A DNA stretch of 64,000 nucleotides from an uncultured Eubacteriales bacterium. GTDB lineage: Bacteria > Bacillota > Clostridia > Christensenellales > Aristaeellaceae. The notes below the pieces were generated by a model. The model saw nothing but the letters and a program-made list of their open reading frames with translations. It did not search any database and was not told the origin of the DNA. The stretch is from contig CACXHY010000007.1 of NCBI GenBank assembly GCA_902767565.1, positions 1 to 64,000 of the forward strand, in the 5' to 3' direction. Made by a program: the position numbers and the translations under genes. This document shows positions 1-6,149 of this stretch, piece by piece (the stretch's first letter is position 1; every line of letters begins with the position of its first letter).

Positions 1-810
1 GACCTACCTGTGCACGATCCCGCTGGACTTCGACCGTGTGAACCTGCACTGGCACGACCAGATGGAAGTGATCTACATCAAGAAGGGCCGGGGCACGGTG
101 TCGGTGAATCTGGAGAGCTACCCGGTGGAGGCGGGCTGCATCGTGCCGGTGCTGCCGGGGGAGCTGCACGCCATCGACGGCGCCCCCGACGGGCCCATGG
201 AGTATGAGAACATCATCTTCTCCCTGTCCATACTGGACAGCACCGAGACGGACGACTGGTGCCGCCACCACGTGATCCAGGCCCTCAGGCAGGGCACGCT
301 GCTGTTCGACCGGCCCATCCGCCCGGGCACCGCCTTCCACGACGCGGCCGCCGCGGCCCTCGATGCCGCCGACCGGGCCTGCGAGGCGCGGCCGCAGGGC
401 TTCGCGCTGGTGGTGAAGAGCCAGCTCTTCATGTTCCTGCACGCGCTGTACTGCAACCGGCACACCGGCCCCGTGCGGCCGTTGGTGGAGGAGGCCGAAT
501 GGCTCAAGGGCGTGATCGCCACTTCATGCGCATCTTCCGCCAGGAGGCGGGTCAGACCTTCGTGGACTTCCTCACCGACTACCGGCTCTCGGCGGCGGTG
601 TATTATTTGAAGGAGACCCGGGACGAGATCGGCGTGGTGGCGGAGAATTGCGGCTTTGCCAACCTGTCCTATTTCATACGCCGCTTCAATCGGAAGTACG
701 GCGCGTCCCCCGGACGATACCGCCGCAAGCTGAGTCGGCTGGCGGAGAATGAAGCCATCGCGGCGGGGGAGGAATCGACTTTATCCAGGACGCGGTCAAG
801 GCGCTGTTGA
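1..810 (+). pseudogene. AraC-family transcriptional regulator, internally deleted and frameshifted
   Basis: The reading frame is open from the window edge, so the true start lies outside. The first ~175 codons read as an AraC-type cupin sensor domain (NLHWHDQMEVIYIKKG, then an LPGELHAI segment). At about 515-520 the frame changes from LKGVI directly to HFMRIFRQEAGQTF. The later frame encodes the second helix-turn-helix (GVVAENCGFANLSYF, RRFNRKYGASPGRYR). In intact family members about 30 residues of the first HTH lie between these two segments, so both a deletion and a frame change are visible. The DNA-binding domain should be non-functional. A sequencing error could explain the frame but not the missing HTH segment. 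Confidence in family and damage is high. Confidence 0.85.
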
Positions 811-1056
811 TCCAGGATGCTGACGCTTTGGTCAACGCGGTCATGGGTATGGGCGCTGCTTCGGAGAAAACCGACCGCACCATGCTAACCCGGGATGCAG
901 AAATGTTCATCCAAAAGTATGAATGTAAAGAGCATCAGCGACATTAATGTGGTCGAGGTGTTCGACGAAGTGATGAGCCTGGCTGCCAAAAACCACGTTT
1001 CTATGCGTGGCAGGTTCACCATGCGCCATCGGACAACTCAACTTCTTCACCATTGA
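771..1056 (+). pseudogene. Remnant of an ABC1/AarF (UbiB-like) kinase gene, C-terminal fragments
   Basis: Read in two frames, this stretch gives GIDFIQDAVKALLIQDADAL...TRDAEMFIQKYEC, then after a one-base shift near 927 DINVVEVFDEVMSLAAKNHV. This resembles the region after the kinase core of ABC1/AarF/UbiB proteins (an IQ..D..AL segment, then a helical stretch ending in LA..H). No start, ATP-binding or catalytic motif remains. It overlaps the 3' end of the AraC pseudogene in another frame, which suggests a deletion junction fused two dead genes. The assignment rests on remembered family patterns only. Confidence 0.5.
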
Positions 1057-1386
1057 TCGTCACTGTGGTAAAAGCCTGCGACAGGACAACACTACTTTTG
1101 ATATTCAAGCGTAGACACGATATCTTCCGCCTTGTGAAAGCATAAGATCTGCAAGTAACCGCCATGCTTTGCTGCCGGACAGGTCTCACTGTTCAGGCAG
1201 TTTTTTGACGCCCGCCTTCATTAGCTGACACTCCGCCCGAAAACAAGGGAACCACTCCTCACAAAAATGTCACTGTTTGAAGAACCGAAAAGCGGCTTGA
1301 TATGGGATTCCTGGCAAAGTGGTTTACTATGGCTAAACATTCTGGATAGTGAAAATCCGTTAGCTGGGCTTATGAGCCATTAAAAT
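1057..1386. other. Intergenic stretch without a recognisable gene
   Basis: No reading frame longer than about 40 codons with a ribosome-binding site is present. Base composition drops towards AT compared with the rest of the window, as expected of decayed DNA. I see no promoter or terminator worth calling. Confidence 0.5.
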
Positions 1387-1612
1387 TCCAGCTAATTCTG
1401 GCGGATTCTTCTGCTAACAAATGTCTGCGTTAAACAAATCCCCGCGCACCATGCATGGATGACTAAGACCTTCCACGGCTCGGCAGAACCTCGTAAGCCC
1501 TTGTTCTGCCTGCTATTTATGCATTTAGCATGCATGAACCGGCATGGCTCAACAAAGGCTTTCTGGACTACCGCCAAATTTCTTTCTGCTAATCAAAAAG
1601 TGGGCGTCGCGT
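1387..1612 (+). repeat. Partial repeats of the 5' end of the downstream structured RNA
   Basis: The segment at 1558-1593 (TTCTGGACTACCGCCAAATT, then CTGCTAATC) is repeated in slightly altered form at 1613-1648, where it runs into the first structured RNA. A further related piece with CCAGCTAATT and CTGGCGGATT lies at about 1390-1420. These look like broken 5' portions of the RNA copies downstream, implying more than one duplication event. Short overlapping reading frames here (about 60 codons) lack ribosome-binding sites and are not called. Confidence 0.45.
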
Positions 1613-1624
1613 ACTTTTGGACTA

Positions 1625-1839
1625 CCACCAAAATTAGCTCCTGCTAACGGCCAGCTAATTTTGGGCCGGATTTACGGGGTATATTGGGCGTTTTTCGGAG
1701 GATATGCGAACACCCGCGAACCGTTAGAAATGTAGTAATACTGGGGTTTCCCGGCGTTTGGAAGGAAAGCACAGGCGAACGCTGGCCGCTTCTCCTAAGC
1801 GACAGGCCGTGGGTTCGAATCCCGCCGGGATCACTTCAA
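1625..1839 (+). ncRNA. Structured RNA candidate, copy 1 (~215 nt, T-arm-like 3' end)
   Basis: This stretch aligns over its full length with 2494-2710. Paired segments differ by compensatory changes: TTAGC/GCTAA (1634-1647) against TCAGC/GCTGA; GGG/CCC (1686-1688 with 1713-1715) against GGC/GCC; AAGC..CAG / CTG..GCTT (1767-1791) around an invariant GCGAACG loop against AGTG..AAAG / CTTT..CACT. The 3' part (CTCCTAAG, then GGGTTCGAATCCC at 1811-1823, then CGGGATCA) resembles the anticodon and T arms of a tRNA, but no 5' acceptor or D arm exists. Size and Firmicute context make the raiA-motif RNA one possible family; I could not verify this. No terminator follows, so it may be co-transcribed with the two small genes downstream. 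Confidence 0.6.
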
Positions 1840-1879
1840 GCTGTCACGGAAAAACATGGATGAAAGGAAGCGATGTGAG

Positions 1880-2107
1880 ATGGAAGAAATCAATATGAGT
1901 GAACTGGAACTCGAAGAACTGAAAAAGGCGGTAGGCGCCGGTGAAGCTAACCCTTTGACAAAGGATCTGGCCTTCAAAGTGCTCAGGCATTTAAAGTACG
2001 ACAGGCATTCGACACTGGAAGGAGCGGCGGCCGTCATGAAGGTCCTCTTCCTGTCTGCGCCCTTCGATGGGGCTGAGTTTGCGCGCACATGGTATGCGTA
2101 TCTCTGA
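1880..2107 (+). CDS. Small protein with double-glycine-type leader (75 aa)
   Basis: The start at 1880 is chosen because AAGGAAG sits 9 nt upstream; an in-frame ATG at 1856 lacks such a site. The N-terminus (MSELELEELKKAVGAG) has the acidic, leucine-spaced pattern of bacteriocin or RiPP leaders that end in GG or GA, followed by a ~53-residue basic and hydrophobic part without cysteines. No processing peptidase, ABC exporter or modification enzyme is visible within 10 kb, so export or maturation is conjecture. It lies between the two structured RNAs and 51 nt before a second leader-peptide gene. No family was recognised beyond the leader pattern. Confidence 0.6.
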   Translation: MEEINMSELELEELKKAVGAGEANPLTKDLAFKVLRHLKYDRHSTLEGAAAVMKVLFLSAPFDGAEFARTWYAYL

Positions 2108-2158
2108 GGTTCGTATGCAGACCGTGACGGCCCATCAAACAGCGACAGGAGGAAAACC

Positions 2159-2392
2159 ATGAAAGAGAACAGAGACGAACTGGCTCCGGAAGAGATGGAC
2201 CGGGCGGCCGGCGGATACAACTTTGGCGATACCGCCAACCCGGCCTATTGCAGGCACCCGAGCAAGCACTATATCGGCGGATCCAAGAAGGAGAACGGAA
2301 AGACGCTGTATCGGTACGAGTGCGATCGCTGCCGCAATACCATCTGGCGGGAAGAGGAACCGGGGCCCGGCGGGGTCGAAGGCAGTTGGTGA
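2159..2392 (+). CDS. Small double-glycine-leader protein with Cys-rich core (77 aa)
   Basis: AGGAGG lies 6-7 nt before the ATG. The N-terminus (ENRDELAPEEMDRAAGG) closely follows the leader consensus of class II bacteriocin, Nif11-like and NHLP-like precursors, with the cleavage-type GG at residues 18-19. The core contains a Cys-His-rich stretch (YCRHPSKH) and a CDRC motif, so a small zinc-binding or disulfide fold is possible. It is probably co-transcribed with the preceding 75-aa gene. No maturation or transport genes are adjacent. Whether the product is an antimicrobial, a signal or a domesticated precursor cannot be told from sequence. Confidence 0.65.
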   Translation: MKENRDELAPEEMDRAAGGYNFGDTANPAYCRHPSKHYIGGSKKENGKTLYRYECDRCRNTIWREEEPGPGGVEGSW

Positions 2393-2493
2393 TCCGCATC
2401 GAAATGTATAGCGGGCGAGGCGCTTGAAAGGCATTTATGACGGCCGCCGAAAAACCGGCAGCTGACGCGAGGCGGCCGTCGCGATAGATCTGA

Positions 2494-2710
2494 CTGCCGC
2501 GAAAAATCAGCTCAGCTGACGGCCGGTTGATTTGAGGCTGGATCTACGGGGTATCTGGCGGTTTCCAAAAGGAAACGCGAACGCCCGCGGATCGTTTGAA
2601 ACCAAGTAGTACCAGGCGTTGTAGGCGGTCGGGAGGAAGTGAAAGGCGAACGCTTTTCCACTCTCCTGAGCGACTGGCCGTGGGTCCGGATCCCGCCGGG
2701 ATCACTTCAA
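2494..2710 (+). ncRNA. Structured RNA candidate, copy 2 (~215 nt) with own terminator
   Basis: This is the second copy of the RNA at 1625-1839. It keeps the same order of stems: TCAGC/GCTGA (2507-2519), CGGCC/GGCTG (2520-2540), GGCG/CGCC (2557-2585, enclosing a perfect GTTTCC-AAAA-GGAAAC hairpin), AGTG-AAAG / CTTT-CACT (2638-2662) around GCGAACG, and GGGTCCGGATCCC (2682-2694). The last differs from copy 1 by a matched T-to-C and A-to-G pair. A strong intrinsic terminator begins two bases after the conserved 3' end, as expected for a stand-alone non-coding RNA. A weak reading frame across it (from 2596) lacks a ribosome-binding site. Confidence 0.65.
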
Positions 2711-2711
2711 A

Positions 2712-2755
2712 GCCCGTTCTGACAGCGGATTCGCCGGGAGAACGGGCGTTTTTTT
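2712..2755 (+). terminator. Intrinsic terminator of structured RNA copy 2
   Basis: A nine-base-pair stem, GCCCGTTCT (2712-2720) with AGAACGGGC (2739-2747), is followed by a run of seven T. Confidence 0.9.
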
Positions 2756-2760
2756 GTTTT

Positions 2761-2865
2761 CGGGGTGTGGTTGCTGACGGAAAATGGAGTACGGACGGTC
2801 AAAACCGTTATGCGCTGATCCTGTCTGACGGGGCAAAAACCAGCGGGATGGTCTTAGTGGAGTAA
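2761..2865 (+). pseudogene. Possible 3' remnant of a protein gene
   Basis: A frame running from within the terminator to a stop at 2863-2865 reads DGKWSTDGQNRYALILSDG and ends MVLVE. The composition is protein-like, but there is no start codon or ribosome-binding site of its own, and the fragment stops immediately before the next promoter. It may be the tail of a deleted gene. Confidence 0.25.
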
Positions 2866-2898
2866 CTACTTGACATATGCCAAGTAGTCTGGTAGGAT
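2865..2898 (+). promoter_or_regulatory. Promoter with overlapping palindromic operator for the HipA-type operon
   Basis: The -35 box TTGACA (2870-2875) and -10 box TAGGAT (2893-2898) are separated by 17 bases. A perfect palindrome, ACTACTTG-N8-CAAGTAGT (2865-2888), covers the -35 box and half the spacer. That is a natural binding site for a dimeric repressor, most likely the HTH protein encoded by the second gene of this operon, as HipB does for hipBA. Confidence 0.8.
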
Positions 2899-2919
2899 GA
2901 AGCTGCAGGAGGTGATTGT

Positions 2920-3741
2920 GTGAAACAGATCATCCATGAGCTGCAGGATATGACCTACCTCAGCTGGGCCAAGGCCCGCAACTCATCGGGCACTGCCGGT
3001 TCCTTCCTGAAAACATACGACGAGGGCCCGGATGGCAAGACCTATTACAAGCTCTCCAATTATGATGCCTGGAGGGGAATCATCGGGCACGAGTGCGTCA
3101 ATGAGATCATTGTGGACCGTCTGCTGACCCTCCTGGGCATCGAACACCTTTCGTATCAACTGATCCACGCGAAAGTGCTGATCGATCAGAAAGAAGCCGA
3201 GACCTGGCTCTGCGCATCCCGGGATTTCAAGCAGCGCGGTGAAAGCAAGATCGCACTGGACGCCTACTATCAGGCTGAGCGTCTCGCAGGCGAGTCGCCC
3301 ATGGACTTCTGCATACGAAACGGCTGGGAATCCGCGATCCATGAAATGCTGGTCGTGGACTACCTGATCCTGAACCGTGACAGGCACGGCGCGAACATGG
3401 AGGTCCTCCGGAACCCAAGGCAGAAAACCGTCCGTCTTGCGCCGCTGTTTGACCATGGGCTCTCCCTGCTCAGCCGCTGTGAAAGCACAGAGGCCATGCT
3501 GCGGGAGGATCTGATGGCGGACAAGCCGGTGCAATGCTTTGTCGGGTCCAGGTCCGCATGGGAGAATCTGAAACTGATTCCTCCCGACTGCCATCCGAAT
3601 CTTCATCCGCTGAAGGAAAGCGATGGCGAATTTGTATTGGATGGCCTGTCGGACGCGCTGGATCGGCAGTGGCTGGACAGGATCTGGGAAATGATCCGGA
3701 AGAGGTGGCAGGCATATGAGAATCTTCGCGATCAGGGATGA
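2920..3741 (+). CDS. HipA-like Ser/Thr kinase, C-terminal kinase domain (273 aa)
   Basis: Translation starts at GTG with AGGAGG 7-8 nt upstream. The protein matches the kinase lobe of HipA toxins: a catalytic loop LILNRDRHGAN with Asp154, and a metal-binding segment LAPLFDHGLSLL with Asp178. HipA kinases phosphorylate translation factors such as aminoacyl-tRNA synthetases and cause growth arrest. The usual HipA N1 subdomain is absent here and appears at the start of the next gene, which overlaps this one by 26 nt. The operon is preceded by a palindromic operator. Toxin function is inferred from fold and context; the substrate cannot be predicted. Confidence 0.8.
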   Translation: MKQIIHELQDMTYLSWAKARNSSGTAGSFLKTYDEGPDGKTYYKLSNYDAWRGIIGHECVNEIIVDRLLTLLGIEHLSYQLIHAKVLIDQKEAETWLCASRDFKQRGESKIALDAYYQAERLAGESPMDFCIRNGWESAIHEMLVVDYLILNRDRHGANMEVLRNPRQKTVRLAPLFDHGLSLLSRCESTEAMLREDLMADKPVQCFVGSRSAWENLKLIPPDCHPNLHPLKESDGEFVLDGLSDALDRQWLDRIWEMIRKRWQAYENLRDQG

Positions 3742-4531
3742 GACGCTGCCGCCGGATCATGTACTGGGATACCTGATCTATTACGAGCGCGCGAAGGCGT
3801 TCTATATCGAGCTGCCGGATGACGCCGATCCATGGGCAACGCCGCTTCTGCTCTCCTCGTTTGTCAAACGCGGTCAGCATTCCGTCAGCAGTTATTGGAG
3901 CCGCCTGTGGGTCCAGCAGCGCATCATCCCCCAGGATCGGCAGAATATCGGACAGGTCCTGAAGGAGAATGGGCTGAAGGAATACGATGAGTTTCAGATG
4001 CTGATGCTGACCATGGGACGCTGCGCACAGGACGACTGCTTTCTGGAGGTAATCGGCGCAGACGATCTCCCGGCTTTTCTGCTTGATCGCTGGGCCGTCA
4101 AAGTCGAGGACGTCGTACCCCTCGGCGGATTTCGGCTGCTTGTGTTTTTCCGGAACGGTGAAGTGCGGATCGCCGATGTCCGTTCGATCGCGGCCACGCA
4201 CGATGAATGCCGGCCATACCTGACGCTGGAGGATCGCTTCAATACGGTCGAAGTTCAGCCGGACGGGTACGGGGTCATGTGGAGCGAAAGCGCCATGCTG
4301 TCGGACCGGGAGCTTTACGGGAGCAGCGAAAGGGTCTCCCTGTCACTGGAAGATTTTGTCGGCTTTGTGCGGCGCAGGATCGTCAATACAGGCGAGGCCG
4401 CCAGAATGCTTGATTGCAGCAGGCAGAACATTGACGATCTGATCCGGCGCGGCAAGCTGCACCCGATCCGCCAGGACGGGAAGAATACGCTGTTCCTGCG
4501 GAACGAGATCGTACAGCGAAAGAAGACATAG
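3716..4531 (+). CDS. HipA N1-like / DUF2442 / HTH fusion, likely cognate regulator (271 aa)
   Basis: The start at 3716 has GAGGTGG about 7 nt upstream and overlaps the kinase gene by 26 nt, so the two are translationally coupled. Residues ~1-110 resemble the N-terminal strand-rich region found in front of HipA kinases (GYLIYYERAKAFYIELPDDA, SYWSRLWVQQRI). Residues ~115-205 look like DUF2442 (WAVKVEDVVPLGGFRLLVFF ... LSDRELYG). Residues ~220-271 form an excisionase/MerR-type HTH (NTGEAARMLDCSRQNIDDLI). It is probably both kinase partner and autorepressor acting at the palindrome at 2865-2888. Separate parts of HipA and HipB have been redistributed over two genes. Confidence 0.7.
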   Translation: MRIFAIRDETLPPDHVLGYLIYYERAKAFYIELPDDADPWATPLLLSSFVKRGQHSVSSYWSRLWVQQRIIPQDRQNIGQVLKENGLKEYDEFQMLMLTMGRCAQDDCFLEVIGADDLPAFLLDRWAVKVEDVVPLGGFRLLVFFRNGEVRIADVRSIAATHDECRPYLTLEDRFNTVEVQPDGYGVMWSESAMLSDRELYGSSERVSLSLEDFVGFVRRRIVNTGEAARMLDCSRQNIDDLIRRGKLHPIRQDGKNTLFLRNEIVQRKKT

Positions 4532-4694
4532 GATGCATGCGAAATTGTGTATCACGCGGCATTCCTCCTCGTCTAAACCAGATATCGTACAAACAATAGC
4601 ATGCGAACGAATTTCACAGAATGTTCATGATATTGTTAGAGCAACACCATACGAGGCTTACGGCATTTTTGTTCGGTTATGCAAGGCTGTGAAA

Positions 4695-4859
4695 ATGACC
4701 ATGAATAATCTCAAGATTTGCCGAATCCAATACGAATTCAATTACGGAACCAATTACGATACGGTCTATGTGTATGGCACGGCGGGGAGCGCGGCCCAAG
4801 CTTACTGCAATGATCCCACCAATACGAACTGCGTGTTCGTGCCGGATACGGGAAACTGA
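4695..4859 (+). CDS. Small uncharacterised protein (54 aa)
   Basis: An AAGG lies 8 nt before the ATG at 4695; the frame is open further upstream but that part is AT-rich and lacks a better start. The product (NNLKICRIQYEFNYGTNYD ... CNDPTNTNCVFVPDTGN) is polar, Tyr/Asn-rich and has three cysteines. I recognise no family. An intrinsic terminator starts 19 nt after the stop, which supports a real transcript. Base composition in 4,530-4,760 is clearly more AT-rich than the neighbours, as expected of acquired DNA. Confidence 0.4.
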   Translation: MTMNNLKICRIQYEFNYGTNYDTVYVYGTAGSAAQAYCNDPTNTNCVFVPDTGN

Positions 4860-4877
4860 CCACAGCAAACAAAAGCA

Positions 4878-4910
4878 GGGAGTTGGCCCATCGCTGAGCC
4901 GGCTCCCTTT
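4878..4910 (+). terminator. Intrinsic terminator after the 54-aa gene
   Basis: GGGAGTTGGC (4878-4887) pairs with GCCGGCTCCC (4898-4907) over ten base pairs including two G-T pairs, and is followed by TTT. Confidence 0.65.
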
Positions 4911-4923
4911 GCCGGTCGGTGTA

Positions 4924-5120
4924 TTACCCCGCCATGAACGCTCTCGGTTTTTCTGCGTTTTTCTGCTCCTGCCGATTCGTCAGGCGTGCGCAAATGTGCG
5001 GGATCATTTCCTTCGTCTGCGTGCTCCGTCCGGCGCCGGGCTGTCTTCAGGCCGGTCCAGGCTTCATACACACGGTGCAGCAGGTGCGACGGCAATCACG
5101 GCAGCGGATGATGACCTCGC
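4924..5120 (-). pseudogene. Tyrosine integrase 3' fragment, copy 1 (degenerate)
   Basis: On the minus strand this segment aligns with 5915-6120 and shows the end of a phage/ICE-type tyrosine recombinase in pieces: LKTARRRT, then HADE, then a frame change and AFMAG-stop. The catalytic tyrosine region is destroyed and several frameshifts are present. Together with copy 2 it forms a direct repeat around the gene at 5155-5805. Confidence 0.65.
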
Positions 5121-5154
5121 CTGTGGCGGCATCATTCTGCCTGCCATGTATACA

Positions 5155-5805
5155 CTATTTGCGTTTGTTCGCTGCACGCATTTTGCGCAGCTCGGCGTCC
5201 AACTGCTTGAACACACTCTTCGGACTGACTTCGTCCAGCAGCTCCGCCATCTTCATGGCCTGCTCATCTGCCAGCTTCTTGTTGCCCGTGACGGTCCTGA
5301 ACTTTGTGGTTACGATGTAGGTGCGGACCTTCTTCAGGGAGTCGCCTTCTTCGATCATGGCACGTACTGTTTTACTGACATGCGCGAATCGGATCAGGTC
5401 CTTGTTCAACAGTTCATAGGAGAGTTTCCCGCTTTTATCCGTGTAGGCAGCCACGAGCTTCTGATACTCCGCGCTGTCGATGACCGGATCGTCAGCTGTG
5501 ATCTCTTCAACGGGTTCGGGCGCAGCGTCGACGATCTTCTTTTTCTCAAGACGAACGCTGCCGCGCTTGGAATACGGCATCCCGGCCGTCAGCGCGATCG
5601 CTTCCCGGAAAGCCTCCGTGGGGAACAGGTCGCCCGGTGTGTTTGCCGCCGGAATCGGATCACCGGAAGTCTTGCTGATCGACGCGAAACCCGGCTGCTT
5701 TGAATCATACCGGAGGATGCCAACGCCTGAGCCACCCGCCGAGAGCTTCTGCCGGAATGCAACGGCTGATATCACCGTCAGGTCCACAGTATCTGTACGA
5801 ATCAT
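5155..5805 (-). CDS. Hypothetical protein in an integrase-bracketed cassette (216 aa)
   Basis: The ATG at 5805 has GGGAGG about 8 nt upstream and a near-consensus promoter 26 nt further, so this gene looks expressed. The protein has no signal peptide or membrane segment. The N-terminal half is mixed and the C-terminal ~90 residues are helical and charged (SPKSVFKQLDAELRKMRAAN at the end). I recognise no domain. It lies exactly between two decayed copies of the same integrase tail, which suggests it was cargo of an integrated element, or that the tail was duplicated by recombination. A DNA-binding role is possible from the basic C-terminus but unproven. Confidence 0.7.
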   Translation of the reverse strand: MIRTDTVDLTVISAVAFRQKLSAGGSGVGILRYDSKQPGFASISKTSGDPIPAANTPGDLFPTEAFREAIALTAGMPYSKRGSVRLEKKKIVDAAPEPVEEITADDPVIDSAEYQKLVAAYTDKSGKLSYELLNKDLIRFAHVSKTVRAMIEEGDSLKKVRTYIVTTKFRTVTGNKKLADEQAMKMAELLDEVSPKSVFKQLDAELRKMRAANKRK

Positions 5806-5830
5806 GAAAACGCCTCCCTTCAGTGAAGAA

Positions 5831-5859
5831 AGTATAGCATGACAGTGATTTGTTGTAAA
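5831..5859 (-). promoter_or_regulatory. Promoter for the 216-aa cassette gene
   Basis: On the minus strand TTTACA (5854-5859) and TATACT (5831-5836) are 17 bases apart, 26 bases before the start codon. Confidence 0.75.
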
Positions 5860-5914
5860 GATATCCGGAGGATTTCCTGCCGATCATCATTCAAGTACGC
5901 TGTTTCCCGATCTG

Positions 5915-6120
5915 TCATCCCGCCATAAACGCTCTCGGTTTTTCTGCGTTCTTCTGTTCCTGCCGATCCGTCAGGTGCGCGCAGATGTGCGGGATCGTTT
6001 TCTCGTCGGCGAGCCCCGTCCGGCGCCGGGCTGTTTTCAGGTCGATCCCGGCTTCATTAAGCAGGGTGCAGCGGGTGCGACGGCAGTCGCGGCAGCGAAT
6101 GTTCACATCCCGGCATGCCG
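5915..6120 (-). pseudogene. Tyrosine integrase 3' fragment, copy 2 (catalytically dead)
   Basis: The minus strand reads DCRRTRCTLLNEAGIDLKTA, then GLADEKTIPHICAHLTDRQE and AFMAG-stop, the C-terminal catalytic stretch of tyrosine recombinases. The box II arginine (CRRTR) survives. The usual histidine in GHAD is Leu and the catalytic tyrosine of IYAH is Cys, so no activity is possible. Only ~68 codons remain; nothing upstream matches the rest of an integrase because rtcB occupies that side. It is homologous to the fragment at 4924-5120. Confidence 0.75.
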
Positions 6121-6149
6121 ACGTTGTGCCGCCGCTTTCGACGATAGCC

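Noticed and set aside
1780..1833. tRNA-Arg gene
   Set aside because: Only anticodon-like and T-arm-like parts exist. There is no D arm or 5' acceptor strand, the anticodon stem is poorly paired, and the same block recurs in the second RNA copy with paired changes.
2596..2865. Open frame of 89 codons across the second structured RNA and its terminator
   Set aside because: It lacks a ribosome-binding site and runs through a conserved RNA structure and an intrinsic terminator. Only its very end is kept as a low-confidence gene remnant.
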